Source of the DNA: CAVQWT01 sp963717705
GTDB taxonomy: Bacteria; Pseudomonadota; Gammaproteobacteria; Burkholderiales; Casimicrobiaceae
Reading direction: 5' to 3'
Assembly (NCBI GenBank): GCA_963717705.1
Contig: CAVQWT010000005.1
Coordinates: 744,001 to 808,000 of the forward strand
DNA: 64,000 nt
Below are positions 31,044-45,061 of the stretch, in pieces. The notes beneath the pieces are model-generated. The model did not search any database and was not told the DNA's origin. It saw only the letters and a list, made by a program, of their open reading frames with translations. The position numbers and the translations under genes are program-made. How positions within the stretch are numbered: the stretch's first letter is position 1; the number at the start of each line of letters is the position of its first letter.

Positions 31044-32024
31044 ATGCCGATCACCAACCGCATCCTCGCCCTCGTTGCCGCAACCGCCGCCGCCCTCGTC
31101 CCGCTCGGTGCCGGCGCCGACACCGCCGCCTGGCCGAGCAGGCCCATCCGCCTGGTGGTGCCGTTTCCGCCCGGGGCCGGCACCGACACCGTCGCGCGGT
31201 TCGTCGCCCAGAAGCTCGGCGAGTCGATGAAGGCGACCATCGTCGTCGACAACCGCACCGGCGCCGGCGGCGCCATCGGCGCGGCCGAGGCAGCCAGGGC
31301 GGACCCCGACGGCTACACGCTGCTGTTCGTCGCGTCGCCGTTCACCACCGTCGCCGCGGCGGCGAAGAACCCGACGTACGACCCGGTCCGGCAGTTCGTC
31401 GCCGTGGCGCCGATCGCCTCGGGGCCGCTGGCGTTCGTCGTCAGCCCGGCCGTGCCGGCGAACACGATGCGGGAGTTCATCGCGCTGGCGAAGAGGGAGC
31501 CGGGCAAGCTCAACTACGGCTCGGCCGGCCCGGGCAGCGTCAACCACCTCGCGCTCGAGCTGTTCAAGGCGCGCACCGGCGCCGACGTCGTCCACGTGCC
31601 TTACCGCGGCATCGCGGACGCGACCAAGGACCTGCTGGGCGGGACCATCCAGGCGATGACCGCGTCGATTCCCGCGACGCTGCCGCAGCTCGCCGACAAG
31701 CGCGTGAAGGTGCTGGCGGTGACCGGCGCCAAGCGCATTCCGCAGCTGCCGGGCGTGCCGTCGTGGCAGGAGGAAGGCGTGCCCAACGCCGAGGTGATCA
31801 ACTACTGGGGCATCGTGGCGCCGGTCGGCACGCCGCGCGAGGTGATTGCCCGGATCAACGCCGAGACGCTGAAGATCCTGGCGCAGCCGGACGTCAGGGA
31901 GCGGCTGGAACGCGAAGGCGCCGAGCTGATTCCGGGTCCGCCGGAACGGCTGGCGGCGCTGATCGAGGGCGACCTCGCGAACTGGAAGAAGCTGATCGCC
32001 GAGGCCAGGCTCAGCTTCGAGTGA
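31044..32024 (+). CDS. Bug-type tripartite tricarboxylate transporter substrate-binding protein
   Basis: Periplasmic binding protein of the Bug/TctC family (326 residues), very common in Burkholderiales. A signal peptide ends near LGAGADTA. The mature part begins WPSRPIRLVVPFPPGAGTD, the standard first strand, and continues with VDNRTGAGGAIGA, the NYGSAGPGS loop and the VPYRG segment that line the ligand pocket. Ligands are usually carboxylates. No TctA or TctB membrane genes are adjacent, so it is an orphan receptor, as most Bug proteins are. Confidence 0.93.
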   Translation: MPITNRILALVAATAAALVPLGAGADTAAWPSRPIRLVVPFPPGAGTDTVARFVAQKLGESMKATIVVDNRTGAGGAIGAAEAARADPDGYTLLFVASPFTTVAAAAKNPTYDPVRQFVAVAPIASGPLAFVVSPAVPANTMREFIALAKREPGKLNYGSAGPGSVNHLALELFKARTGADVVHVPYRGIADATKDLLGGTIQAMTASIPATLPQLADKRVKVLAVTGAKRIPQLPGVPSWQEEGVPNAEVINYWGIVAPVGTPREVIARINAETLKILAQPDVRERLEREGAELIPGPPERLAALIEGDLANWKKLIAEARLSFE

Positions 32025-32215
32025 CCCGGCCGGCCGGGGGGCATCCGGCGGCGCGCCGTTGATCCAGGTCATCGCGGCGCGGCTTCGGCGCGGCTTCGCG
32101 GACACGGCGGCGGGCGCCGATGTACCATTTGCGCTCGCCATTGCCCGTTGCGGCGGACCCCGCGACGGAGCGGTCGCCCTTCCCGGTCGCGGCCGGGCAC
32201 CCCTGGGGATCTTGC

Positions 32216-34375
<2,160 letters not shown>

Positions 34376-34433
34376 ACCGGCGCGCCGCCGTGCGTCGCGC
34401 GCCCGCGCCGTCGCCACGCAGGCAGCCCCGCCG

Positions 34434-35462
34434 ATGAGCGGCGCCGACGCGACGCCCGATCCGGCGCCACCCGGGGGACGCCCGCTGTCCGCGGCCGATC
34501 AGGCGCTGGTCGCCGGCGTGCGCGCGGGCCACCGGCGCGCGCTGGCGAAGGCGATCACGCTGATCGAGTCGACGCGCCGGGATCACCAGGCGCGCGGCCA
34601 GGCGGTGCTCGAGGCGCTGCTCCCGCACGCCGGACGGTCGATGCGCGTCGGGATCAGCGGCGCGCCGGGTGTGGGCAAGTCGACGTTCATCGAGGCGCTC
34701 GGCCTGCAGCTGATCGCGGGGCAACACCGGGTGGCCGTGCTCGCGATCGACCCGTCGAGCAGCGTGACCGGCGGCTCGATCCTCGCCGACAAGACGCGGA
34801 TGGAGGAGCTCTCGCGCTCGCCGCGCGCGTTCATCCGCCCGTCGCCCGCCCGCGGCTCGCTCGGTGGCGTCGCGGCGCGCACGCGCGAGGCGCTGCTCGT
34901 CTGCGAGGCGGCGGGCTTCGACGTCATCATCGTCGAGACCGTCGGCGTCGGCCAGTCGGAAACCGCGGTCGCGCGGATGACCGACATGATGGTGCTGCTG
35001 CAGCTGCCGAACGCCGGCGACGACCTGCAGGCGATCAAGAAGGGGATCGTCGAGCTCGCCGACCTCATCGTCGTCAACAAGGCCGACCTCGATCCGCAGC
35101 AGGCACGCAACGCCGAGCACACGCTGCGCAACGCGCTCGCGATCCTGCGGCCCGCGTCGCCCAGCTGGAAGCCGCCCGTGCTCGCGCTGTCGGCGCTGAC
35201 CGGCGACGGCGTCGCGGCGTTCTGGCGGGAGGTCGAGCGCTTCCGCGACACGATGCAGCGCGCCGGCGAGTTCGAAGCTCGGCGCCGCGGGCAGGCGGTC
35301 GACTGGATGTGGACGCTGGTCGAGGCGCGGCTGCGCGACGACTTCCGGTCGCACCCCGGCGTCGGCGAGCTGCTCGCCGGGACCGAGGCGGCGGTGGCGG
35401 CGGGCACGCTGACGCCGGCGCGGGCCGCGGAACGGCTGCTGGCGCGTGCGCGCGGCGGCTGA
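34434..35462 (+). CDS. meaB: methylmalonyl-CoA mutase-associated GTPase MeaB
   Basis: G3E-family GTPase (342 residues) that loads and protects the B12 cofactor of methylmalonyl-CoA mutase. The Walker A GAPGVGKS is at residues 76-83, followed by AIDPSSSVTGGSILADKTRM, ETVGVGQSE and the guanine-specificity NKAD motif. The older name ArgK reflects a mistaken kinase assignment. It lies 58 bp after the mutase gene, its usual place. The last part forms the dimerisation helices. Confidence 0.96.
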   Translation: MSGADATPDPAPPGGRPLSAADQALVAGVRAGHRRALAKAITLIESTRRDHQARGQAVLEALLPHAGRSMRVGISGAPGVGKSTFIEALGLQLIAGQHRVAVLAIDPSSSVTGGSILADKTRMEELSRSPRAFIRPSPARGSLGGVAARTREALLVCEAAGFDVIIVETVGVGQSETAVARMTDMMVLLQLPNAGDDLQAIKKGIVELADLIVVNKADLDPQQARNAEHTLRNALAILRPASPSWKPPVLALSALTGDGVAAFWREVERFRDTMQRAGEFEARRRGQAVDWMWTLVEARLRDDFRSHPGVGELLAGTEAAVAAGTLTPARAAERLLARARGG

Positions 35463-35624
35463 CCGGAACGCGAATCGCTCGCAGCGCGCGCGTCCGGCTC
35501 CCGCGGGGCGCGGTAATCCCTTAGAATTATCGATTCGATCCGGGCGACACCGGACGCCGCAATCGCCGCCGCCCCGCCGCGGCACGCGGCCGCCGGGAAG
35601 ACCGCCACAGTGGGGAGTCCACGC

Positions 35625-37157
<1,533 letters not shown>

Positions 37158-37194
37158 CCCGCGCCACCGCGCCCACCGAGCCGGACCAAGCCGC

Positions 37195-39183
37195 ATGTTC
37201 AAGAAGATCCTGATCGCCAATCGCGGCGAAATCGCCTGCCGCGTCATCCGCACCGCGCGCCGCATGGGCATCCTGACGGTGGCCGTGTACTCCGAAGCCG
37301 ACAAGGACGCGCGCCACGTGACGATGGCCGACGAGGCGGTGCCGATCGGGCCGCCGCCCTCGGCGCAGAGCTATCTGCAGATCGAGCGGATCGTGAAGGC
37401 GTGCAAGGACACCGGCGCCGAGGCGGTCCATCCCGGCTACGGGTTCCTGTCGGAGAACGCCGCGTTCTGCGCCGCGCTGGAGAAGGAAGGCATCGTCTTC
37501 ATCGGTCCCAAGACCCACGCGATCCAGGCGATGGGCGACAAGATCGCGTCGAAGAAGCTGGCGCTCGCGGCCAGGGTCAGCACCATCCCCGGACACAACG
37601 ACGCGATCGCGACGCCCGACGACGCGGTCGCGATCGCGAACCGGATCGGCTACCCGGTGATGATCAAGGCGTCTGCCGGCGGCGGCGGCAAGGGCCTGCG
37701 CGTGGCGTGGGACGACACCCAGTGCCGCGAGGGCCTCGTGTCGTGCCGCAACGAGGCGAAGAACGCGTTCGGCGACGATCGGGTGTTCATCGAGAAGTTC
37801 ATCGAGGAGCCCCGCCACATCGAGATCCAGGTGCTCGGCGACGCGCACGGCAACATCGTGTACCTCAACGAGCGCGAGTGCTCGATCCAGCGCCGGCACC
37901 AGAAGGTCATCGAGGAGGCGCCCTCGCCGTTCCTCGACGACGCGACGCGCAAGGCGATGGGCGCGCAGGCGGTGCAGCTCGCGCGCGCGGTCCAGTACCA
38001 GTCCGCCGGCACCGTCGAGTTCGTCGTCGGCAAGGACAAGTCGTTCTACTTCCTGGAGATGAACACCCGGCTCCAGGTCGAGCACCCGGTGACGGAGATG
38101 ATCACCGGCCTCGACGTGGTCGAGCTGATGATCCGGGTCGCCGCCGGCGAGCGCCTGCCTTTCGGGCAGCAGGACGTCCAGCGCAACGGCTGGGCGATGG
38201 AGTGCCGGATCAACGCCGAGGACCCGTTCCGCAACTTCCTGCCGTCGTCGGGCCGGCTGGTCAAGTTCATCCCGCCGCCGGAGGTTGCCGGCCAGGTTCG
38301 CGTCGACACCGGCGTCTACGAGGGCGGCGAGGTGTCGATGTACTACGACTCGATGATCGCCAAGCTGATCTGCCACGGCGCGACGCGGGACGTCGCGATC
38401 GCGCGGATGCGCGATGCACTCAACGCATTCGTGATCCGCGGCGTGGCGTCGAACATCGCGTTCCAGGCGGCGCTGATGCAGCATCCGCGTTTCGTCGCCG
38501 GCGACTTCAACACCGGTTTCATCGCCGAGGAATTCCCGAAGGGCTTCCATTCGTCGAGCCTCGTCCACGACGATCCGCTGCTGCTCGCCTCCGTCGCGGC
38601 GCTGGCGAGACGCCGCTACATCGCCCGCGCGGTGCAGACGACCGGGCAGCTGCGCGGCCACCGCCGACTGGTCGGCGTGGACTGGGTCGTCATGCTGGGC
38701 GAGCGGCGCTTCGCGCTGCGTCTGACGCCCATCGAAGGCGGGTGCACGATCGAGCACGAGGGCGAGACCCACGAGCTCCGGTCGGACTGGAAGCTCGGCG
38801 AACTGATCTTCCGCGGCACCTGGGACCGCCAGGACGTCTGCCTGCAGATCCAGCGCGTCGGCTGGCGCTACCGGCTGATCCACTGGGGGACGCAGGCCGA
38901 GATCACGGTGCTCACGGCGCGCGCGGCGCACCTGCTGTCGCTGATGCCGGAGAAGCTCAAGCCCGACCAGTCGCGATTCCTGCTGTCGCCGATGCCGGGA
39001 CTGCTCGCCGAGCTCGCGGTGAAGGCGGGGCAGGAAGTGAAGGCCGGCGAGAAGCTGGCGGTGATCGAGGCAATGAAGATGGAGAACGTGCTTCGCGCCG
39101 AAACGGACGGCGTGATCCGCGAGGTGCTCGCCGCGCAGGGCGATAGCCTCGCCGTCGACCAGCCCATCCTCGAGTTCCGCTAG
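37195..39183 (+). CDS. pccA: propionyl-CoA carboxylase, biotin carboxylase/BCCP (alpha) subunit
   Basis: Carboxylates its own biotin with ATP and bicarbonate. In order: the biotin carboxylase start (KILIANRGEIACRVIRTAR), the ATP-grasp Gly-rich loop KASAGGGGKGLR, the catalytic ERECSIQRRHQK and MNTRLQVEHPVTE segments, a BT-type linker domain, and the C-terminal biotinyl domain with EAMKMEN near residue 628, whose Lys carries biotin. At 662 residues it is the usual PccA length. It is co-oriented with pccB and forms the enzyme with it. The next gene is convergent. Confidence 0.96.
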   Translation: MFKKILIANRGEIACRVIRTARRMGILTVAVYSEADKDARHVTMADEAVPIGPPPSAQSYLQIERIVKACKDTGAEAVHPGYGFLSENAAFCAALEKEGIVFIGPKTHAIQAMGDKIASKKLALAARVSTIPGHNDAIATPDDAVAIANRIGYPVMIKASAGGGGKGLRVAWDDTQCREGLVSCRNEAKNAFGDDRVFIEKFIEEPRHIEIQVLGDAHGNIVYLNERECSIQRRHQKVIEEAPSPFLDDATRKAMGAQAVQLARAVQYQSAGTVEFVVGKDKSFYFLEMNTRLQVEHPVTEMITGLDVVELMIRVAAGERLPFGQQDVQRNGWAMECRINAEDPFRNFLPSSGRLVKFIPPPEVAGQVRVDTGVYEGGEVSMYYDSMIAKLICHGATRDVAIARMRDALNAFVIRGVASNIAFQAALMQHPRFVAGDFNTGFIAEEFPKGFHSSSLVHDDPLLLASVAALARRRYIARAVQTTGQLRGHRRLVGVDWVVMLGERRFALRLTPIEGGCTIEHEGETHELRSDWKLGELIFRGTWDRQDVCLQIQRVGWRYRLIHWGTQAEITVLTARAAHLLSLMPEKLKPDQSRFLLSPMPGLLAELAVKAGQEVKAGEKLAVIEAMKMENVLRAETDGVIREVLAAQGDSLAVDQPILEFR

Positions 39184-39248
39184 CCGAGAAGCGCTCACGG
39201 AGACCGCCGCTCGAGCCACCCGGCGAGGGGCCTCCTACCCTGCCGCGC

Positions 39249-39716
<468 letters not shown>

Positions 39717-39789
39717 TGCCGCTCCTTTGGTGATTCCGCCTGCGCCGTGCGCGTGCTGATGGTCCGCGCGTCCCGCCTCCCCCGACCGC

Positions 39790-40956
39790 TCACGCCGCGC
39801 GCAGCGCGTCGACGATCTTCATCCGCGCGGCGCGCGCGGCCGGGAGGAACCCGCCGATGAAGCCCATCGCCAGCGCGAAGGCGAGCGAGGCGACGACGAT
39901 GCCCGGCGTCAGCCGGAACGTGAACGCGAGCTCGGCGAAGGTCTGGAAGTTCATCGTCGAGATCGACAGCACCTGCATGAACGACGCGGCCGCGAGCCCG
40001 ACGACGCCGCCGACGAGCCCGAGCAGCAGCGCCTCGACGAGGAACGCGGTCAGGATCGACGAGCGGGAGAAGCCGAGCGCGCGCAGCGTGCCGATCTCCC
40101 CGGTGCGCGACGCGACGCTGGCGTACATGGTGATCATCGCGCCGATGATCGCGCCGATCGAGAAGATCGCCGAGATCGTCCCGCCGAGGTAGCTGATGAA
40201 CTTCGACAGCGACTCGGACTGGTCGGCGTAGAACCGCGTCTCCCTCTTGGCCTCGAGGGTGAGCCGGGGGTCGGACTCGAGCTCCTGCTTGACCGCGTCG
40301 AAGCGATCGGGATCGGCGAGCCTGAAGATCAGCGACGAGAATCCCAGGCGGCGGAACGCCTGCAGCATCTGCTCGGCGTCGCCCCAGATCTCCGAGTCGA
40401 AGCCCGTGCGGCCGGCGTCGAAGTTGCCGACGACGGTCCAGTCGCGCGACGCGAAGCGGATCGTCTCGCCCACCGCGGCGCCGGTGAAGCCGGCGGCGAT
40501 CGCGCGACCGGTGACGATCTCCGAGGTGCCCGGGCGGAACATCCGCCCCTCGACGATCCGCGCCTGCGGCCGCAGCGCGACGCCCGCCGGCGTGACGCCG
40601 CGGATCACGACGTTCGACGGCTTCGCGCTGTCGCGCTTGGGCAGGCTGATCAGGACCACCGGCTCGCGCGACAGCAGCCGGTTGCCGTCGGGGCCGGTCG
40701 CGATGTCGGGCAGCGTCTCGACGATCGCCGCCTGCTGCCGGTCGATGCCGCTCTGCACCTCGGACTGCGCCGCGCGGCGGATGACGACCACGTTGTCGTC
40801 CTGCCCGGTGGCGACCAGCGTCTGCTCGAGCCCCGCGGCGAGCATCAGCACCGTCGCGAACACGTAGACGACGAGCGCCATCCCGCCCGCAGTCAGCGCC
40901 GTGGTCAGGCGGCGCGCGGCGAGGTTGCGGACGATGTAGGTGAAGGGGATGGCCAT
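39790..40956 (-). CDS. ABC transporter permease, FtsX/MacB-type (second permease)
   Basis: Inner-membrane permease of 388 residues with the MacB/FtsX layout: one N-terminal helix (about 20-45), a large periplasmic domain (to about 265) and three C-terminal helices with the family motifs SRTGEIGTLRALGFS and GGFLPAARAARMKIVDALR. Such proteins move lipids, lipoproteins or peptides mechanically and not through a classical channel. The gene ends a four-gene operon of adaptor, ATPase and two permeases. Substrate unknown. Confidence 0.9.
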   Translation of the reverse strand: MAIPFTYIVRNLAARRLTTALTAGGMALVVYVFATVLMLAAGLEQTLVATGQDDNVVVIRRAAQSEVQSGIDRQQAAIVETLPDIATGPDGNRLLSREPVVLISLPKRDSAKPSNVVIRGVTPAGVALRPQARIVEGRMFRPGTSEIVTGRAIAAGFTGAAVGETIRFASRDWTVVGNFDAGRTGFDSEIWGDAEQMLQAFRRLGFSSLIFRLADPDRFDAVKQELESDPRLTLEAKRETRFYADQSESLSKFISYLGGTISAIFSIGAIIGAMITMYASVASRTGEIGTLRALGFSRSSILTAFLVEALLLGLVGGVVGLAAASFMQVLSISTMNFQTFAELAFTFRLTPGIVVASLAFALAMGFIGGFLPAARAARMKIVDALRAA

Positions 40957-40973
40957 GGTGTCGGCGACGGCGC

Positions 40974-42131
40974 TCAGGCGACCGCGCGCAGCCCGTCGAT
41001 GATGCGCACCCGCGCCGTCCGCCAGGCCGGCAATCCGGCCGCGACGGCGCCGACGACCAGCGCCGCACCGAGCTGCATCGCCACCGTCCGCTCGCTGACG
41101 AAGAAGATCGGGAACAGCGAGCCCATCGCGTCGGCGAACCACGCCGCGAGCGGAAACGTGAGCGCGATCCCCAGCAGCCCGCCCGCGAGCGCGATGCCCA
41201 TCGATTCCGCGAAGATCAGCCCGGCGACGTAGCCGCTGCCGAACCCCAGCGCCTTCATCGTCGCGTACTCCGGGCCGCGCTCCCGCGCCGTCATCGCCAT
41301 CGTGTTGGCCATCACCGCCATGATGATCACGACGATGACGAACGACACCGCCTGGATCGCGAGCAGGATCGTCTCCGTCATCGCGACGAACGACAGCTGG
41401 AAGGCCTTCTCGGTCTCGGTCAGCGTCTCGGCCAGCGAGTTCTTGAAGGTGGCGTCGATCACCGTCGACACCTCGGCCGCCTGCTGGGGGTCCTTCAGCC
41501 GGACGACGAACAGCCCCGTCTGGTCGGCGCGACGCGGATAGATCTTGCGGACCTTCTCGTTCAGCAGGTCCCAGTGGAAGAACATCTGCGACTGGTCGGT
41601 GCTCTTGTCGACGCCGTCGTAGATGCCGCGCAGGTTGAAGGTCCAGGTCCCCGGGTAGATCGTCCCCCGCAGCGGAATCTGGTCGCCGACCTTCCAGCCG
41701 TACTGGTCGGCGAGCTTGCGGCCCACGACGGCCCCCTGCCGGTCGGTCAGGAAGGCTTTCCGCGCCTCGGGCGCAAGAATGAACTCCGGGTACATGTCCA
41801 GGAAGCTCGCCGGGTCGACCGCGAACTGCGGGAAGAAGTTGCGCTCGGTGATGTAGACGCCCCCGAACCAGTTCATCCACGACACCGCCTGCACGCCGTC
41901 AACCTGCCGGATCTTCTGCGCGTAGGTGAGCGGCAGCGGAAACACCAGCGACACCGAGCTGCGGGTGACGAGCCGGGCGCTGGAGCTCGCGTTGGCGCCG
42001 GCGTACCAGGCGTCGACGATCGTCCGCAGCAGGCCGAACGCCGTGATCGCGACGACGATGCCGACGACGGTCAGCGCGGTGCGCAACTTGTGCCGCAGGG
42101 CGTTCCGGATGACGAGCAGCGTGACGAACAT
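40974..42131 (-). CDS. ABC transporter permease, FtsX/MacB-type (first permease)
   Basis: FtsX-like permease of 385 residues. The N-terminal helix starts RNALRHKLRTALTVVGIVVAI; the periplasmic domain carries an FFPQFAVDPASFLDMYP segment; and three C-terminal helices include ARERGPEYATMKALGFGSGYV and LPAWRTARVRIIDGLR. It differs clearly from the second permease, so the exporter is probably a heterodimer. The start is 9 bp after the ATPase stop and the stop is 17 bp before the second permease. Confidence 0.9.
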   Translation of the reverse strand: MFVTLLVIRNALRHKLRTALTVVGIVVAITAFGLLRTIVDAWYAGANASSSARLVTRSSVSLVFPLPLTYAQKIRQVDGVQAVSWMNWFGGVYITERNFFPQFAVDPASFLDMYPEFILAPEARKAFLTDRQGAVVGRKLADQYGWKVGDQIPLRGTIYPGTWTFNLRGIYDGVDKSTDQSQMFFHWDLLNEKVRKIYPRRADQTGLFVVRLKDPQQAAEVSTVIDATFKNSLAETLTETEKAFQLSFVAMTETILLAIQAVSFVIVVIIMAVMANTMAMTARERGPEYATMKALGFGSGYVAGLIFAESMGIALAGGLLGIALTFPLAAWFADAMGSLFPIFFVSERTVAMQLGAALVVGAVAAGLPAWRTARVRIIDGLRAVA

Positions 42132-42140
42132 GGCCCGGGC

Positions 42141-42830
42141 TCAGTCGGCGAGCACGCCCTTCTCGAGGTGGATCATCCGGCGCGCCCGCTCGGCGGCCTT
42201 GGGGTCGTGCGTCACCATCAGGATGGTCTTGCCCAGCTCGCGGTTGAGCCGGTCGAGCAGGTCGAGGATCTCGCCCGCGGTCGTCCGGTCGAGGTCGCCG
42301 GTCGGCTCGTCGGCGACGATCAGCGTCGGGTCGGTGATCAGCGCGCGCGCTATCGCCACCCGCTGCTGCTGGCCGCCGGAGAGCTCGTTCGGGTAGTGCT
42401 CCATGCGGTCGGTCAGGCCGACCAGCGCGAGACCCGTCTCCACCCGCTCGCGGCGCTCCCGCCGCGACAGCGACGTCAGCAGCAGCGGCAACTCGACGTT
42501 GTCGAAAGCGGAGAGCACCGGCATCAGGTTGTAGAACTGGAAGATGAAGCCGACGTGCTCGGCGCGCCACGCCGCAAGCTCGGTCTCGGTGAGCTGCGCG
42601 ATGTCGACGCCCGCGACGCGGATCTCGCCCGACGACGGCTTGTCGATGCCCGCGATCAGGTTGAGCAGCGTCGACTTGCCAGAGCCCGACGGGCCCATCA
42701 GCGCAACGAAGTCCCCGACCGCCACGTCGAGGTTGATGTCGACGAGCACCGGAATCACCTGCTCGCCGCGGACGTAGTACTTGGTCAGGCCGCGGATCGC
42801 GACCAGCGGCGGCGGCGCGGCGGCGGTCAC
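42141..42830 (-). CDS. ABC transporter ATP-binding protein, MacB/LolD-type
   Basis: ATPase of 229 residues powering the two downstream permeases. Walker A GPSGSGKST starts at residue 46, the Q-loop is FQFYNL, the signature LSGGQQQR lies near residue 150, Walker B is LIVADEPTGDLD and the switch His is in VTHD. The GTG start overlaps the adaptor gene's stop (GTGA), so the two are translationally coupled. The family handles macrolides, lipoproteins or peptides in other systems; the substrate here is open. Confidence 0.95.
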   Translation of the reverse strand: MTAAAPPPLVAIRGLTKYYVRGEQVIPVLVDINLDVAVGDFVALMGPSGSGKSTLLNLIAGIDKPSSGEIRVAGVDIAQLTETELAAWRAEHVGFIFQFYNLMPVLSAFDNVELPLLLTSLSRRERRERVETGLALVGLTDRMEHYPNELSGGQQQRVAIARALITDPTLIVADEPTGDLDRTTAGEILDLLDRLNRELGKTILMVTHDPKAAERARRMIHLEKGVLAD

Positions 42831-44050
42831 TTGGCCGCGTTCCGGACGAGCGCTCCGGCGCGCAGGTCCGCGGCAGGCTTCGCCACCACGCGCTCGCCGG
42901 ACTTGACCTCGCCGGCGATCGCCGTCTGGTCGCCGAGCTTCTGCCCCGGCGTCACCGCAACTTCGACCGCCTTGCCGTCGCGCAGCACGAACACCACCGG
43001 CCTGCCCTCGCGCGAGGCGATGGCATCCGTGGCGACGGTGAGCAGCGGCTTCTGCTGCTCGGGCGAGACCTCCTGCGACAGGAACGCGACCTTGGCGCTC
43101 ATCTCCGGCAGCACGCGCGGATCGATGCTGTCGAACTGCACCTTGGTCATGACCGTCGCCTTCGCGCGGTCGACCGTCGGCACCATCCGCGAGATGCGGC
43201 CGCGGAAGCGCACATCGGGCAGGGCGTCCAGCGTGATCTCGGCGGGCTGCCCCACCCTGACCTTCGACAGGCTGGACTCGGAGACGTCGGCCTCGACCTC
43301 GAGCGTGGTCATGTCCGCCATCGTCACGACGGCGCCCTTGGAGTCCGCCGCCGACGAGAACGGCGTCACCATGTCGCCGACGTTGGCGCTCTTCGACAGG
43401 ATGACGCCGTCGAAGGGCGCGCGGATCACCGTGTAGTCGACCGACACCTGCGCGTTGCGCGACCCGGCCTCGGCGGCGCCGATCGCGGCACGGGCGCTCG
43501 CCACGCCCGCGGTGGCGCGCTCGGCGCGCGCCTTCGCGGTGTCGACGCTCGCCGGCGACACGAAGCCCTTAGCCAGCAGGTCCTGGTTGCGCCTGAGCTG
43601 CGCGAGCGCGTCGCGCTCCTCGGCCAGCGTCTGCTCGAGCCCCGCGCGCGCCGCGCGGACGTTCGCCTCTGCGCTCTGCGCCTGCGCCGAGACGTCGCGG
43701 TTGTCGATGCGCGCGATGACTTCGCCCGCCTTGACCCGCGAGCCTTCGGCGACGCCGAGCCACTCGAGCCGGCCGGTGGCCTTCGACCCGATCGCCGCCT
43801 TGCGCTGCGCGACGACATACCCGGTGGCGTTGAGCACGACGAACTGCTGCGACGGCGTCGTGGTGACCACCGCGGCGGTCGCCACGGTCACCGGGCGCGG
43901 CTGCGCGAGGAACCACGCGGCGACGGCGGCGGCGATGGCCGCCAGCACGGCGACGACCAGCCAGCGGCGGCGGCGACGGCCGCGCACCGGCACGAGGCTG
44001 CGGTCGAGGCGGAGCTTGGACAGGTCGGGCGGCGGCGCGGAATCGGGCAT
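42827..44050 (-). CDS. efflux periplasmic adaptor (HlyD/MacA family)
   Basis: Membrane fusion protein of 407 residues from the ATG at 44050. An Arg-rich N-terminus is followed by one membrane anchor (about 34-51), the first lipoyl half (GSRVKAGEVIARIDNRDV), a coiled coil (about 115-180), the second half (IRAPFDGVILSKSANVGD) and a beta-barrel. It opens the ABC operon and would bridge the transporter to an outer-membrane channel not encoded here. A TTG three codons upstream is a weaker alternative start. Confidence 0.92.
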   Translation of the reverse strand: MPDSAPPPDLSKLRLDRSLVPVRGRRRRRWLVVAVLAAIAAAVAAWFLAQPRPVTVATAAVVTTTPSQQFVVLNATGYVVAQRKAAIGSKATGRLEWLGVAEGSRVKAGEVIARIDNRDVSAQAQSAEANVRAARAGLEQTLAEERDALAQLRRNQDLLAKGFVSPASVDTAKARAERATAGVASARAAIGAAEAGSRNAQVSVDYTVIRAPFDGVILSKSANVGDMVTPFSSAADSKGAVVTMADMTTLEVEADVSESSLSKVRVGQPAEITLDALPDVRFRGRISRMVPTVDRAKATVMTKVQFDSIDPRVLPEMSAKVAFLSQEVSPEQQKPLLTVATDAIASREGRPVVFVLRDGKAVEVAVTPGQKLGDQTAIAGEVKSGERVVAKPAADLRAGALVRNAAK

Positions 44051-44137
44051 GGGGCGCAAAGCGGACGGGACCGGCGGGGCCGGCGAGCGCGCATTCTACC
44101 GTGCCGCGCGGAGCGAAGGGCTTGAACGCGGCCGGCC

Positions 44138-45061
44138 TCAGCCGCCCTCGAGCGGCGGCGTCGTCGCGGTCGCCGACCGCGCGCCCAGCCACGCGAGCCT
44201 GGCGATGATGGCGAGCCCGCCGGCGATCAGCGCGATGCCGCCCCACTCGGTGGCGAGCAGCCGTTCGCCGAAGATGATCATCGACGACACCAGCGCGATC
44301 ACCGGGATCGCGAACATCGACAGCGACGCGGTCCCCGCCGGCAGCCAGCGCAGCACCGCGATCCACAGCAGGAAGCCGCAGGCGGTCGAGATCGCGCCGA
44401 CGTGGAGCAGCAGGACGCCCTGCAGCACGCTCCACTGCGTCGGCGGATAGTCGACGAGCAGCGGCAGCAGCGTCAGCGGCAGCACGCCGACGAGCATCTG
44501 CCACGCCATGAAGTTGTGCATGTCGAGGTCGCGCTGGCGCTGGAAGTGCTTGGTGGCGACGGTGCCGGCCGCCCAGCCGAAGCCCGAGGCGACCGCCCAC
44601 AGCTTCGGCGTGAGCTCGCCGCGCCAGTCCCACGGCGCGACGACCAGCACCAGTCCGGCGGCGGCGAGCGCGATCGCCGCCCATTGCGCGCCGCGGACGC
44701 GCTCGCCCAGCACCGGCCACGCGAGCAGCAGCGTCCAGAACGGCATCGTGAACACCAGCACCGAGGTGCGCCCCGCGCCGCCTCCGGCGAGCGCCATCGT
44801 CGTCGCGCCGAAATTGAGCGTGGTCTGGAAGAACCCCGTCACGACGAGCGCCTTCCATCCGGGCGGACCGAACGGACCCCCGCGTGCCGCAAGGACGGCG
44901 AACAGCACGCAGACGGCGAGCCACGTCCGCTGCAGGTTGAACACGACCGGATGCGCGTTCGACAGCGCTTCCTTCATCACCGCCCAGTTCGCGCCCCAGA
45001 TCAGCGTGAGCACGACCAGTGCCCCGAGCGCGCCGCGGCGCGAGTGGACGCCGAGTCGCAT
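44138..45061 (-). CDS. EamA/DMT family transporter
   Basis: Inner-membrane protein of 307 residues with about ten hydrophobic helices in two repeated EamA halves. It opens with ALVVLTLIWGANWAVMKEAL, a typical first helix, and ends near IALIAGGLAIIARL. Members export amino acids or other small metabolites; the substrate is unknown. Its ATG overlaps the stop of the upstream hydrolase gene (ATGA), so the two genes are likely coupled. Confidence 0.9.
   Translation of the reverse strand: MRLGVHSRRGALGALVVLTLIWGANWAVMKEALSNAHPVVFNLQRTWLAVCVLFAVLAARGGPFGPPGWKALVVTGFFQTTLNFGATTMALAGGGAGRTSVLVFTMPFWTLLLAWPVLGERVRGAQWAAIALAAAGLVLVVAPWDWRGELTPKLWAVASGFGWAAGTVATKHFQRQRDLDMHNFMAWQMLVGVLPLTLLPLLVDYPPTQWSVLQGVLLLHVGAISTACGFLLWIAVLRWLPAGTASLSMFAIPVIALVSSMIIFGERLLATEWGGIALIAGGLAIIARLAWLGARSATATTPPLEGG

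Noticed and set aside
32025..32215. Cobalamin riboswitch upstream of methylmalonyl-CoA mutase
   Set aside because: The 191-bp gap shows no B12-box-like sequence or plausible fold.
39790..41880. Possible fusion of the two ABC permeases
   Set aside because: The frame of the second permease is open far upstream, but the upstream part is the shadow of the first permease, which has its own start and stop.
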